Source: Novosphingobium sp.
GTDB lineage: Bacteria > Pseudomonadota > Alphaproteobacteria > Sphingomonadales > Sphingomonadaceae
DNA: 64,000 nt
NCBI RefSeq assembly: GCF_027489515.1
Contig: NZ_JAIXZS010000098.1
Location: 1-64,000 of the forward strand
Direction: 5' to 3'
The notes beneath the pieces are model-generated. The model made no database searches and was not told the DNA's origin. It worked only from the letters and a program-made list of their open reading frames with translations. Each line of letters opens with the position of its first letter. Within the stretch, counting starts at the first letter, position 1. The translations under genes were made by a program, and so were the position numbers. Positions 26,657 through 35,622 of the stretch are shown piece after piece.

Positions 26657-26723
26657 GTGAGCCTCCGGCCCCGTGAGGGCACTTTCGACTCGCTTATAAT
26701 CACCCTGTCATTTTGTGAAAAGA

Positions 26724-26745
26724 TGAAAAATGTTTTCGCTTTTCA
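26724..26745. promoter_or_regulatory. Candidate TetR operator upstream of the efflux adaptor
   Basis: TGAAA-N12-TTTCA (extendable to TGAAAA-N10-TTTTCA), identical in half-sites and spacing to the element at 27375-27396. It overlaps the tetR stop codon and lies about 70 bp upstream of the adaptor ATG. Confidence 0.55.
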
Positions 26746-27375
26746 GTTTTTCGTCTTAAGCGCCTCGAGCAGCAGGCGCGCAATCCCGGACGTCTCGTGT
26801 TCAAGATCGGCGACGCCGAAGGTATCGAGCATGACCGGATGCCAGACTTTTGCCATGGCCGTGAAAGCGGCGGCCGTGGTTTCCTCAAGCGGAAGATCGC
26901 TGCGCATGACGCCCTGGCGCTGGCCTTCGGCGATAACATGCCGGATGAGGCCGCGCAGCGTATCCATGAACCGCTGCACCGGGGGCCAATTGCCGCGCGT
27001 GGCGGCAAGGCAAAGATCGCAAGAGCGCCCACTCTCAAACAGAATATCACGCATTTTCAGCGCAATATCCATGCAAAGCCGCTCGAATGCGGCGATCGGA
27101 TCGGTCGCGGCAGTACGCGCCACCTGCCAGGCGGCATCTTCCACTGCGGTGAGCGTGCGGCTGGTCACTGCCTCGTCGATCGCCTGGCGATTGGCAAAGC
27201 TGCGATAGAGATTGGCGGGCGACATGCCGAGCGCGCGGGCAACGTCGGTGACCGTCACTTTCTCGAACCCGATGGCATCATAGAGCCGCTCGGCGGCGTC
27301 GAGGATCTCGTCCCGCCGGTCCACGCTGGGCCGGCCTGCCTTGCGCTTTTCTGAAACGGCTGGGTTGATTTTCAT
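26743..27375 (-). CDS. TetR/AcrR-family transcriptional repressor of the efflux genes
   Basis: The product is 210 aa. The N-terminal TetR helix-turn-helix runs from about residue 20 to 65 (RRDEILDAAERLYDAIGFEKVTVTDVARALGMSPANLYRSFANRQAI). The C-terminal ligand domain contains two Cys close together (SGRSCDLCLAATRG). It is divergent from the NodT channel gene (47-bp gap) and upstream of the adaptor and pump on its own strand, the usual layout for a local efflux repressor. Its start codon is embedded in the palindrome TTTTCATGAAAA and abuts a TGAAA-N12-TTTCA element, suggesting autoregulation. Confidence 0.93.
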   Translation of the reverse strand: MKINPAVSEKRKAGRPSVDRRDEILDAAERLYDAIGFEKVTVTDVARALGMSPANLYRSFANRQAIDEAVTSRTLTAVEDAAWQVARTAATDPIAAFERLCMDIALKMRDILFESGRSCDLCLAATRGNWPPVQRFMDTLRGLIRHVIAEGQRQGVMRSDLPLEETTAAAFTAMAKVWHPVMLDTFGVADLEHETSGIARLLLEALKTKN

Positions 27376-27396
27376 GAAAAACGATATATTCTTTCA
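27375..27396. promoter_or_regulatory. Candidate TetR operator in the tetR/nodT divergent promoter
   Basis: TGAAA-N12-TTTCA with an AT-rich centre (ACGATATATTC) in the 47-bp gap between tetR and the outer-membrane channel gene. It overlaps TTTTCATGAAAA (27369-27380). The half-sites and spacing recur at 26724-26745. Confidence 0.6.
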
Positions 27397-27422
27397 GCAT
27401 TCATAGGTCAAGGATTCTTCCC

Positions 27423-28871
27423 ATGCGGACCCTTCTGGCTGGAGTTGCGGCCGTTGTCCTGCTTTGCGGCGTGGCGCCTGCGGCATATGCCGCGCCGCGC
27501 GCCCTGCCGGCTCCACCGGCGCTCCCCGATGCCTTCCACAACGCGCCTGCGGCGGCCGATGCCGTACCGCTCGCCGAGGGTTGGTGGAAGAGCTTCGGCG
27601 ATCCGGTGCTCGACCGCATGGTCGAGACCGCGCTGGCTCGCAATCTCGACATCGCGGCAGCGGCAGCGCGGCTGGAGCAAGCTGCGGCGGGCATGAAGGC
27701 GGCCAAGGGTGCGCTGCTCCCGCAGGCTTCGCTGGATGGCTCGGCCGGGTTCAAGCAGCAGTCGATCGAGGATGTTCAAGGGCGCGCCTTCTCGCGCTTT
27801 CCCGGCTTCAAGCGAATGGTCGAGCAATATGGCCTGAACGGTGCTGCTTCGTGGGAGCTCGATCTGTTCGGCAAGCTCTCGGCAGGCGCGCGCGCCGCTC
27901 GGGCCGAAGCGGGAGCGGCGGATGCAGGCCTTGGCGGCGCCCGGCTGACCATCGCGGCGGAGGTGGTGAACACCTATATCGATGTGCGCGCGATCGAGGC
28001 GCGGCTCGCGGTGGCCAAGGCGCGGGTGGAGGCGGCACGCGATACCGACGCGCTGCTGCGCCAGCGGGCGGAGCGCGGGGTCAGCGCGCTGACCGAGACA
28101 GACCGCAGCGCTGCGGAACTTGCCGGGGTGGCGCAGGCGGTTCCAGCGCTGGAGACGGCGCTGGAAGTGGAGCGCAACCGTCTGGATGTGCTGATGGGCC
28201 GTGCGCCCGGACAGGCAGCCGCAGAGCTTGGCGCCGGCACGATCCCGGCGGTGCGCGCGCCGGCGGTTCCCGATGGCCCGGCCTCGCTGCTGGCGCGGCG
28301 GCCCGATGTCGTCGCAGCGCAGCGGTTGGTGGCAGTGAGTGATGCGCGCGTCGCCGAGGCCATCGCGGCGCGCTATCCGCGCTTCACGATTTCCGGTTTT
28401 GCCGGGTTTCTGGCGAACGGCATGAGCAACCTGTTTACGGGCGGCGCCTTGCAGGCAGGCGCGGGCGGAGGTCTCAGCGTGCCGCTGTTCACCGGCGGGC
28501 GGCTGCGGGCGCAGCAGTCTGCGGCAGAAGCGCGGCTCAAGGAGGCGGTGGCGAACTGGCAGCAGACCGCGCTGCAAGCGGCGGCAGAAGGCGAGAACGC
28601 GCTGCTGGCCCTCACCAAGCGCAGCCAGCAGGCGGATGCGGCGGCAACCGTCGCGGCGCGACTGGGCGACAGCCGGCAGCGGATCGAGAGCGCGTTCCGC
28701 GCGGGTGCAACAAGCCGCGTGGAGACACTGGCGATCGAGCGGCAGCGGCTTGATGCCGAGGACGACGCGATCGCCGCGCGGGCCGAAGCGGCGCGGGCCG
28801 GTGTCAGCGCCTTCCGCGCGCTTGGTGGCGGGTGGCAGGCAGCGGGGGCGCAGTTGGCCCAATCCCGCTGA
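27423..28871 (+). CDS. NodT/TolC-family outer-membrane efflux channel
   Basis: The product is 482 aa. Signal peptide (MRTLLAGVAAVVLLCGVAPAAYA) without a clean lipobox, then two OEP repeats rich in Ala coiled-coil helices. Family markers are EGWWKSFGDPVLDRMVETALARNLDI, YGLNGAASWELDLFGK and GGGLSVPLFTGGRLRAQQSAAEARLKEA. It forms the trimeric exit duct of the RND system whose pump and adaptor lie on the opposite strand. AAGGATT precedes the ATG. It is divergent from tetR, so both halves of the tripartite pump are probably controlled together. Confidence 0.94.
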   Translation: MRTLLAGVAAVVLLCGVAPAAYAAPRALPAPPALPDAFHNAPAAADAVPLAEGWWKSFGDPVLDRMVETALARNLDIAAAAARLEQAAAGMKAAKGALLPQASLDGSAGFKQQSIEDVQGRAFSRFPGFKRMVEQYGLNGAASWELDLFGKLSAGARAARAEAGAADAGLGGARLTIAAEVVNTYIDVRAIEARLAVAKARVEAARDTDALLRQRAERGVSALTETDRSAAELAGVAQAVPALETALEVERNRLDVLMGRAPGQAAAELGAGTIPAVRAPAVPDGPASLLARRPDVVAAQRLVAVSDARVAEAIAARYPRFTISGFAGFLANGMSNLFTGGALQAGAGGGLSVPLFTGGRLRAQQSAAEARLKEAVANWQQTALQAAAEGENALLALTKRSQQADAAATVAARLGDSRQRIESAFRAGATSRVETLAIERQRLDAEDDAIAARAEAARAGVSAFRALGGGWQAAGAQLAQSR

Positions 28872-28968
28872 GGGCCAGTCGCTACGGATCGTCCCGCTCA
28901 GGGACGGACGGCCCGTCGCGGACCAAAAACCAGTGTCACGTAAGGTAACGTTCCGTTAACCATACTGC

Positions 28969-29886
28969 ATGGGTTGGGCTTCACGACGATTCTCCGTGGT
29001 GACGGGGTTGCTGCTGGCGCTGGTCGGGTGCGGCGTGCTGGTGCGCGGGGTGTTTGCCGAGCGGGTCGTGGCGCAGCCGGTGCAGGCGCAAGTCGGGGCG
29101 CAGTGTGGACCTGACCCGGCGCTCGATGGCGCGCCCGAGGGGCCGCCGCCGCCCACGCCCGCATCGGCAGCACGCAAGGGCGTGCTAATCGTGGTGAGCA
29201 TCCCCTCGCAGCGGCTCTACGTGTTCAAGGACGGGGCGGAGTGGGGCTCGACCACGGTTTCGACCGGGCGGCGCGGCTATGGCACGCCGGCGGGCACGTT
29301 CACGATCCTGCAGAAGCATGTGAAGCACCGCTCGCGCACCTATGGCAACGCGCCGATGCCCTATATGCAGCGGCTGACCTGGCGCGGCGTGGCGCTCCAT
29401 GCCGGGCGCGTGACGGGGGCACCGGCCTCGCACGGGTGCATTCGGCTGCCGTACGATTTCGCGCGCCAGCTCTATGCGCTGACCAATCCGGCTTCGACTT
29501 CGGTGGTGATCCTGCGCCAGCCGCTGAACTATGCCGAGGCGGCGAAGAGCGCGGCGCTGGGGCTGCCACCGCCGCTGCGCGAGCAGCCGGTGCGGCAGGC
29601 CTCTGCGCCGCCGGTTCCGCCACCGGTGACACCGGCACCCCGGCCGATCCTGGGCGCGGTCCAGACGATCCAGCTGGCCGCAGCCGCCAATGTCGCCGGG
29701 GCCGACGAGCTGTGGCAGGAGCTTTCGTCGAGCGAGCCTGAATTGCAGGCGCTGGAGCCGGTGATCATCCCGGCGGTGGTGCGGCAAGTGCAGGTCTATC
29801 GCCTGCGCGCGTCTGGCCGCGATGCCCATGCGATCTGTTCGCGGCTCACGGCGCGCGGGATTGCCTGCCTGAAAGTGATTGCCTAG
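28969..29886 (+). CDS. L,D-transpeptidase (YkuD domain) with C-terminal extension
   Basis: Periplasmic Cys transpeptidase that forms 3-3 peptidoglycan cross-links or attaches proteins to peptidoglycan. The product is 305 aa. It has an N-terminal membrane anchor or signal (VVTGLLLALVGCGVLVRGVFA). The YkuD domain (about 68-185) ends in the catalytic ALHAGRVTGAPASHGCIRLP with His and Cys. A Pro-rich linker follows, then an ~80-residue C-terminal domain of unknown type (VYRLRASGRDAHAICSRLTARGIACLKVIA) with two Cys. Its end overlaps the convergent LysR gene by 4 bp. Confidence 0.92.
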   Translation: MGWASRRFSVVTGLLLALVGCGVLVRGVFAERVVAQPVQAQVGAQCGPDPALDGAPEGPPPPTPASAARKGVLIVVSIPSQRLYVFKDGAEWGSTTVSTGRRGYGTPAGTFTILQKHVKHRSRTYGNAPMPYMQRLTWRGVALHAGRVTGAPASHGCIRLPYDFARQLYALTNPASTSVVILRQPLNYAEAAKSAALGLPPPLREQPVRQASAPPVPPPVTPAPRPILGAVQTIQLAAAANVAGADELWQELSSSEPELQALEPVIIPAVVRQVQVYRLRASGRDAHAICSRLTARGIACLKVIA

Positions 29887-30773
29887 GCGAGGCCGCTGCG
29901 TGCCGAGAGGTGGGCGCCAAGATGCGCGATGAACGCCTCGATCCGAGCGGGAAGGGCCGGCGTGGGGGCATGGACCGCATAGATGCCGACATCCTGCGAG
30001 CCTTGATACTGCGGCAACACACGGACGAGATCGCCTGAGGCCAGCGCCTCGTGCACATCCCACAAGGAGCGCAGCGCGATGCCGCAGCCGCCGAGCGCCA
30101 GTTCGCGGACGACTTCACTGGAATTGGTGCGCACATGGCTCTGCCCGGAATGCGTGACCGTGCCTTCGGGCCCATCGAGCTGCCAGGGGAGCTGGCTGGT
30201 GGTGGCAAGGAGGCGGTGGTGCCGCAGATCCGCCAGCGTTTCGGGGTTGCCGAACTGGGCGAGGTAGGCGGGGGCGGCGCACAGTACGCGGTGGCTGGTG
30301 CCGAGACGGTGGCCGACGAGGCTCGTCCCGATCCGCGCGCCGATGCGGATGGCGAGATCGCAGGAGCCATCGAGGAGGTCGGCAAACTCGTCGGAGAGAT
30401 CGAGCTGGAGGCGCACGTCCGGATGGGCGGCGAGGAAGGTGGGCACGTGGGGCACCACATGCATGCGGCCGAACGAGGTTGGCGCGTTGACGCGCAGGGG
30501 CCCGCGCACGTGGGTGTGGCGGCCGCTGACGCGTTCCTCGGCGGCTTTGAGGGTGGAGCGCAAGGGGAGCAGCGCGTCATGGAGATCTTGGCCCGCCGGG
30601 GTGAGTGCAAGGCGGCGCGTGGTGCGGTGGACGAGGCGGGCTGACAGGCGCTCCTCCAGCCGGGCGAGGCGCTTGGAGAGCGCAGCGGTGGAAGCACCCT
30701 GCGCACGGGCGGCAGCGGAGATCGAGCCGGCTTCGACGATAGCGAGGAAAAGGTCGTAATCGGGATCGAACAT
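29883..30773 (-). CDS. LysR-family regulator, probable regulator of the glc operon
   Basis: The product is 296 aa. The N-terminal LysR winged HTH is clear (YDLFLAIVEAGSISAAARAQGASTAALSKRLARLEERLSARLVHRTTRRLALTPAG), followed by the periplasmic-binding-like effector domain. It is divergently transcribed from glcB with 97 bp between the starts, and a T-N11-A type palindrome lies in that gap. The usual glc regulator in E. coli is a GntR protein (GlcC), so a LysR here would be a different wiring; a glyoxylate or glycolate effector is only inferred from position. Confidence 0.88.
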   Translation of the reverse strand: MFDPDYDLFLAIVEAGSISAAARAQGASTAALSKRLARLEERLSARLVHRTTRRLALTPAGQDLHDALLPLRSTLKAAEERVSGRHTHVRGPLRVNAPTSFGRMHVVPHVPTFLAAHPDVRLQLDLSDEFADLLDGSCDLAIRIGARIGTSLVGHRLGTSHRVLCAAPAYLAQFGNPETLADLRHHRLLATTSQLPWQLDGPEGTVTHSGQSHVRTNSSEVVRELALGGCGIALRSLWDVHEALASGDLVRVLPQYQGSQDVGIYAVHAPTPALPARIEAFIAHLGAHLSARSGLA

Positions 30774-30808
30774 TGTTTCCTCAGCGGAGAAGCTGCGTTG
30801 AATTATTT

Positions 30809-30823
30809 CCTTCTACCGGAAGG
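30809..30823. promoter_or_regulatory. Candidate LysR box in the lysR/glcB divergent promoter
   Basis: CCTTC-N5-GAAGG, a perfect 5-bp inverted repeat containing a T-N11-A core (TTCC...GGAA). It lies 36 bp from the LysR ATG and 48 bp from the chosen glcB ATG. Confidence 0.45.
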
Positions 30824-30870
30824 CGGTGCAGGGGGATAGGGAGGCGCGTCGGAATATGGGAGTCGGTGCG

Positions 30871-32967
30871 ATGAGCGGATATGTCGAGCGTTCGGGGCTG
30901 CAGGTCGCGGGGGTTCTTGCGGACTTCATCGAGACGCGCGCGCTGCCGGGGACGGGGCTGATAGCGGACGTCTTCTGGGCGGGCGCTGCGGACATCTTCG
31001 GCAAGTTCGCACCGCGCAATGCCGCGCTGCTGGCGAAGCGCGAAGACCTGCAGGCGAAGATTGATGCCTGGCACAAGGACCGCGCCGGGCAACCGCAGGA
31101 CCTGGCGGCCTACAAGGCGTTCCTCAGCGAGATCGGCTACCTGGTGCCCGAGCCCGCGCCGTTCACGGTTGCGCCGCAGAATGTCGATGCCGAGCTCGCC
31201 CTGACGGCGGGGCCGCAGCTGGTCGTGCCGATCCTCAATGCGCGGTTCCTGCTCAATGCTGCGAATGCGCGCTGGGGCAGCCTCTATGACGCGCTCTATG
31301 GCACCGATGCGATCCCGGGCGCGGCGGCGGGCAAGGGCTATGATCCGGTGCGCGGCGGGCAGGTGATCGCCTGGGCCAAGGCGTTTCTGGATGAGGCGGT
31401 GCCGCTGGCTTCGGGCTCGTGGACGGACTGGACTGGCGGCGAACCGGTGCTGAAGGACGCAGGCCAGCTGGTCGGCCGGGCGGGCGCGAACCTGCTGTTC
31501 CGCCACAATGGCCTGCACATCGAAGTGGTGATCGATCCGGCGCATCCCATCGGCAAGGACGATCCGGCGGGCATTGCCGACGTGTTGCTGGAAGCGGCGA
31601 TCTCGACCATCTGCGACTGCGAGGATTCGGTCGCGGCGGTCGATGCCGAGGACAAGGTGGCGGCCTATGCCAACTGGCTGGGGCTGATGCAGGGGAACCT
31701 TGAGGATACCTTCGAGAAGGGCGGCGCGATGATGACGCGCCGGCTCAACCCGGACCGCATCTATACCGCGCCCGATGGCAGCACGCTGACGCTGCCGGGG
31801 CGCTCGCTGCTGCTGGTGCGCAATGTGGGGCACCTGATGACCAATCCGGCGGTGCTGCTGCCGGGTGGCGGCGAGGCGCCTGAGGGCATCCTCGATGGCA
31901 TCGTCACCAGCCTGATCGCGATGCATGACATCAATGGCGCGCGCCGCAACAGCCGCGCGGGCTCGGTCTACATCGTGAAGCCCAAGATGCATGGGCCGGA
32001 AGAGGCCGCGTTCGCCAACGATCTGTTCGATGCCGTGGAAGACGTGCTGGGCCTTGCGCGCCACACCCTGAAGATCGGCGTGATGGACGAGGAGCGCCGC
32101 ACGAGCGCCAATCTGGCCGCCTGCATCCATGCGGTGAAGGACCGCATCATGTTCATCAACACCGGCTTCCTTGATCGTACCGGCGACGAGATGCACACCT
32201 CGATGCAGGCAGGCGCGATGCTGCGCAAGGGCGACATGAAGACGAGCCCGTGGATCATCTCCTACGAGGATCGCAACGTGCAGATCGGGCTTGCCTCAGG
32301 GCTTTCGGGCAAGGCGCAGATAGGCAAGGGCATGTGGGCTATGCCGGATCGCATGGCTGACATGCTGGTGCAGAAGGTGGGGCACCCGAAGACCGGCGCG
32401 AACACCGCATGGGTCCCTTCGCCGACCGCGGCCGTTCTGCACGCGACGCATTACCATCAGGTCGATGTCTTCGCCCGGCAGGTGGAGCGCCGTGCCGAAG
32501 GGATTGCCAGCCTTGATGCGCTGCTGACCATTCCGGTGGCGGCTGGCCAGAACTGGTCCGAGGCGGACATTCAGGCCGAGATCGACAACAATGCGCAGGG
32601 CATTCTGGGATATGTGGTGCGCTGGGTCGATCAGGGGATCGGCTGCTCCAAGGTGCCCGATATCAACGACGTGGGCTTGATGGAGGACCGCGCGACGCTG
32701 CGCATTTCGAGCCAGCATATCGCCAATTGGCTGCTGCACGGTGTGGTCTCCGCGGAACAGGTCGATGCCGCGCTGCTGCGCATGGCGGCCAAGGTTGATG
32801 CACAGAACGCTGGCGATCCGCTGTATCAGCCGATGGCGGGCAACCCGGAAGGCAGTCTGGCGTTTCAGGCGGCGCGCGCGCTGGTGTTCGATGGCGTATC
32901 GCAGCCGAGCGGTTATACCGAGCCGCTGCTGCACGCCTTCCGCCAGAAGGTGAAGGCGCTGGCCTGA
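30871..32967 (+). CDS. glcB: Malate synthase G
   Basis: Condenses glyoxylate with acetyl-CoA to malate in the cytoplasm. The product is 698 aa, close to the ~720 aa norm for isoform G. Motifs include [70 protein letters not shown] and [20 protein letters not shown]. The ATG at 30871 ([20 protein letters not shown]) matches the family N-terminus and has GGGAG upstream; a GTG at 30826 and an ATG at 30856 are in frame but less likely. It is first gene of the glc operon and divergent from a LysR gene. Confidence 0.96.
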   Translation: MSGYVERSGLQVAGVLADFIETRALPGTGLIADVFWAGAADIFGKFAPRNAALLAKREDLQAKIDAWHKDRAGQPQDLAAYKAFLSEIGYLVPEPAPFTVAPQNVDAELALTAGPQLVVPILNARFLLNAANARWGSLYDALYGTDAIPGAAAGKGYDPVRGGQVIAWAKAFLDEAVPLASGSWTDWTGGEPVLKDAGQLVGRAGANLLFRHNGLHIEVVIDPAHPIGKDDPAGIADVLLEAAISTICDCEDSVAAVDAEDKVAAYANWLGLMQGNLEDTFEKGGAMMTRRLNPDRIYTAPDGSTLTLPGRSLLLVRNVGHLMTNPAVLLPGGGEAPEGILDGIVTSLIAMHDINGARRNSRAGSVYIVKPKMHGPEEAAFANDLFDAVEDVLGLARHTLKIGVMDEERRTSANLAACIHAVKDRIMFINTGFLDRTGDEMHTSMQAGAMLRKGDMKTSPWIISYEDRNVQIGLASGLSGKAQIGKGMWAMPDRMADMLVQKVGHPKTGANTAWVPSPTAAVLHATHYHQVDVFARQVERRAEGIASLDALLTIPVAAGQNWSEADIQAEIDNNAQGILGYVVRWVDQGIGCSKVPDINDVGLMEDRATLRISSQHIANWLLHGVVSAEQVDAALLRMAAKVDAQNAGDPLYQPMAGNPEGSLAFQAARALVFDGVSQPSGYTEPLLHAFRQKVKALA

Positions 32968-32995
32968 GCTGGCGCCTGAGCCGGAGAAACCGCTG

Positions 32996-34489
32996 ATGAC
33001 GATTGCCATGCCGGTGCCTGACGCGGAGACGCTCGCCAAGCGCGAGCGGATCGCGCGGGCGCTGCGGGCGATCGTGCCGGGGGAGGGCGTGATCGATGCG
33101 CCTGAGGCTTTGCGGCCGTGGGAATCGGATGGGCTGACGGCCTATCGCCAGCCGCCGCTCATGGTCGTGTTGCCGGAGACGACCGCGCAGGTTTCCGCCG
33201 TGCTCAAGTGGTGCCATGCCGAAGGCGTGAAGGTGGTGCCGCGCGGGGCGGGGACTTCGCTTTCGGGCGGGGCGCTGCCGCTGGCCGATGCGGTCCTGTT
33301 GGGGCTGGGCAAGTTCAAGCGCATCCTGGAGGTGGACTACGAGGACCGCGTGGCGGTGGTGCAGCCGGGGGTCACCAACCTTGCGATCACGCAAGCGGTG
33401 GAGGCTCGCGGCTTCTACTACGCACCCGATCCTTCAAGCCAGATCGCCTGCACCATCGGCGGCAATGTCGCGGAGAATTCGGGCGGGGTGCATTGCCTGA
33501 AATACGGCCTCACCACGAACAACGTGCTGGGTGTCGAGATCGTGATGATGAACGGCGAGATCGTCCGGCTCGGCGGTCGGCATCTCGATCCTTGCGGGCT
33601 TGATCTTTTGGGCGTGGTGGTGGGCTCGGAGGGGCTGCTGGGCGTCGTCACCGAAGTGACGGTGCGCATCCTGCCGAAGCCCGAGACGGCGCGCGCGGTG
33701 CTGGTGGGCTTTCCCGATGCCGAACAGGCGGGCGCCTGTGTGGCGCAAGTCATCGCCGAAGGGATCATCCCGGCGGGCATGGAAATGATGGACCGGCCCG
33801 CGATCCATGCGGCGGAAGCGTTCGTGCAAGTGGGCTATCCGCTTGATGTGGGCGCGCTGCTGATCGTCGAGGTCGATGGGCCGGCGGCGGAGTGCGATTT
33901 CCTGATTGGCGAGATTGCGCGGATTGCGGACGCGAATGGCGCGGTCACGTCTCGGGTTTCGGAAAACGAGGCGGAGCGCATGGCGTTCTGGGCGGGGCGC
34001 AAGGCGGCCTTTCCGGCAGTGGGGCGCATTTCGCCGGACTATCTCTGCATGGACGGCACGATCCCTCGGCGGCGGCTACCCGATGTGTTGCGGCGGATGG
34101 AGGAGCTTTCGGGCGAGTATGGCCTCAGGGTGGCCAACGTGTTCCACGCGGGCGATGGCAACCTGCATCCGCTGATCCTCTATGATGCCAATGTGCCGGG
34201 GGAGCTCGACAAGGCCGAGGCCTTTGGCGCGGATATCCTGCGGCTCTGTGTCTCGGTCGGCGGGGTGCTGACGGGCGAGCACGGCGTGGGGATCGAGAAG
34301 CGCGATCTGATGCCCGCGATGTTCTCCGAGGCGGACCTCAAGCAGCAGCAGCGGGTGAAGTGCGCGTTCGATCCGGAACTGCTGCTCAATCCGGGCAAGG
34401 TGTTCCCGGTGCTGCACCGCTGCGCGGAGCTGGGGCGGATGCATGTCCATCATGGCGCGCTGCCGCATCCCGAGTTGCCGAGATTCTGA
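32996..34489 (+). CDS. glcD: Glycolate oxidase, FAD-binding subunit GlcD
   Basis: FAD-linked subunit oxidising glycolate to glyoxylate. The product is 497 aa. The PCMH-type FAD domain contains VPRGAGTSLSGGALPLADAVLLGL, DPSSQIACTIGGNVAENSGGVHCLKYGLTTNNVLG and LLGVVVGSEGLLGVVTEVTVRILPKPE. The C-terminal FAD-oxidase domain ends NVFHAGDGNLHPLILYD and GVLTGEHGVGIEKRDLM, the His-containing metal/substrate motifs of the GlcD/D-lactate dehydrogenase family. It starts 28 bp after glcB and shares TGATG with glcE. Confidence 0.95.
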   Translation: MTIAMPVPDAETLAKRERIARALRAIVPGEGVIDAPEALRPWESDGLTAYRQPPLMVVLPETTAQVSAVLKWCHAEGVKVVPRGAGTSLSGGALPLADAVLLGLGKFKRILEVDYEDRVAVVQPGVTNLAITQAVEARGFYYAPDPSSQIACTIGGNVAENSGGVHCLKYGLTTNNVLGVEIVMMNGEIVRLGGRHLDPCGLDLLGVVVGSEGLLGVVTEVTVRILPKPETARAVLVGFPDAEQAGACVAQVIAEGIIPAGMEMMDRPAIHAAEAFVQVGYPLDVGALLIVEVDGPAAECDFLIGEIARIADANGAVTSRVSENEAERMAFWAGRKAAFPAVGRISPDYLCMDGTIPRRRLPDVLRRMEELSGEYGLRVANVFHAGDGNLHPLILYDANVPGELDKAEAFGADILRLCVSVGGVLTGEHGVGIEKRDLMPAMFSEADLKQQQRVKCAFDPELLLNPGKVFPVLHRCAELGRMHVHHGALPHPELPRF

Positions 34490-35622
34490 TGCTGGAGCCG
34501 AGGGACGCGGCGGACCTTGCCGAGATTGTTGCCGATGCGGCGGCACAGGGGCGCAAGCTGGAACTGCGCGGCGGCGGAACCAAGGCGGCATTCGGCGCGC
34601 CGCGCGAGGCCGAGGTGGCTTCGCTGGCGGGGCTGACGGGCGTGGTCGATTACGACCCTGCCGAACTGGTGCTGACTGTGCGGGCGGGGACGCTGCTCAG
34701 CGATGTGCAGGCGCTGGTTGCGTCTGAAGGGCAGATGCTGGCGTTCGAGCCATGGGGCGAACCCGCCGCGACGATCGGCGGGACGGTGGCGGCGGGCGTG
34801 GCGGGTTCGCGGCGGGTGACGGCAGGGAGCGCGCGCGATCACCTCTTGGGGCTGACGGCGGTTTCGGGCCGGGGCGAGGTGTTTGTCGCAGGCGCCAAGG
34901 TGGTCAAGAACGTGACGGGCTATGACCTGCCCAAGCTGATGGCGGGATCGTGGGGGCGGCTGGGGGCGATGGCCGAGCTGACGCTGAAGGTGCTGCCCGC
35001 TCCGCGCCATGTGGTGACGTTGGCGGCGCGCGGACTGGCTCCGGCGGCGGCCCATGCGGCGATGGCCTGCGCGCTGGGGAGCCGGGCGGACGTTTCTGCC
35101 GCCGCCGCGCTGCCCGATGGGACGGTGCTGCTGCGCGTGGCGGGGTTCGCGCCCTCAGTGGCGGCGCGCTGCGCGGTGCTGCCGGATCTGCTCGCCGGGC
35201 ATTGTGCGCTTGAAGCGATGGCTGAGGATGAAGCTGCGCCGCTCTGGCGACAGGCTATGGCGGGTGAGGCCCTGCGCGGGACGGTGCGCTGGGATGTGCA
35301 TCTGCCGCCGCGCCACGCGGCCGAGCTGATTGCCGCACTGCCCGAGGGCACGGACTGGGCGATGGACTGGGGCGGCGGGCGGCTCTGGATCGGCACGGAT
35401 CGCGAGGATCAGGCAGTGCGCGAGGCTGCGGCACGGCTCGGCGGCGAAGCGCGGCTAGTTGTGGCGCCCGAGGCGATGCGCGCCCGCCTGAACGCGTTTC
35501 ATCCGCGCGCAAGGAGCGTGCTGGCGCTGGAAGCCCGCGTACGCCGCGCGTTTGATCCCAAAGGCGTTTTCGCCACCGGGCGATTTGCGGAGGACGGTGA
35601 TGCAGACGCAGTTTCCGCCTGA
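34489..35622 (+). CDS. glcE: Glycolate oxidase, FAD-binding subunit GlcE
   Basis: The product is 377 aa. It is a shorter paralogue of GlcD with the FAD-binding PCMH domain (LELRGGGTKAAFGAPREAE, AATIGGTVAAGVAGSRRVTAGSARDHLLG, VKNVTGYDLPKLMAGSWGRLG). The start overlaps the glcD stop (TGATG) and the end overlaps the glcF start, so the subunits are translationally coupled. It is required with GlcD and GlcF for glycolate oxidase activity. High Ala and Leu content but no sign of decay. Confidence 0.94.
   Translation: MLEPRDAADLAEIVADAAAQGRKLELRGGGTKAAFGAPREAEVASLAGLTGVVDYDPAELVLTVRAGTLLSDVQALVASEGQMLAFEPWGEPAATIGGTVAAGVAGSRRVTAGSARDHLLGLTAVSGRGEVFVAGAKVVKNVTGYDLPKLMAGSWGRLGAMAELTLKVLPAPRHVVTLAARGLAPAAAHAAMACALGSRADVSAAAALPDGTVLLRVAGFAPSVAARCAVLPDLLAGHCALEAMAEDEAAPLWRQAMAGEALRGTVRWDVHLPPRHAAELIAALPEGTDWAMDWGGGRLWIGTDREDQAVREAAARLGGEARLVVAPEAMRARLNAFHPRARSVLALEARVRRAFDPKGVFATGRFAEDGDADAVSA

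Noticed and set aside
27408..28862. Minus-strand open frame opposite the NodT channel
   Set aside because: Same length as the real gene but Arg/His-rich with no domain; it would also cross the tetR/nodT promoter.
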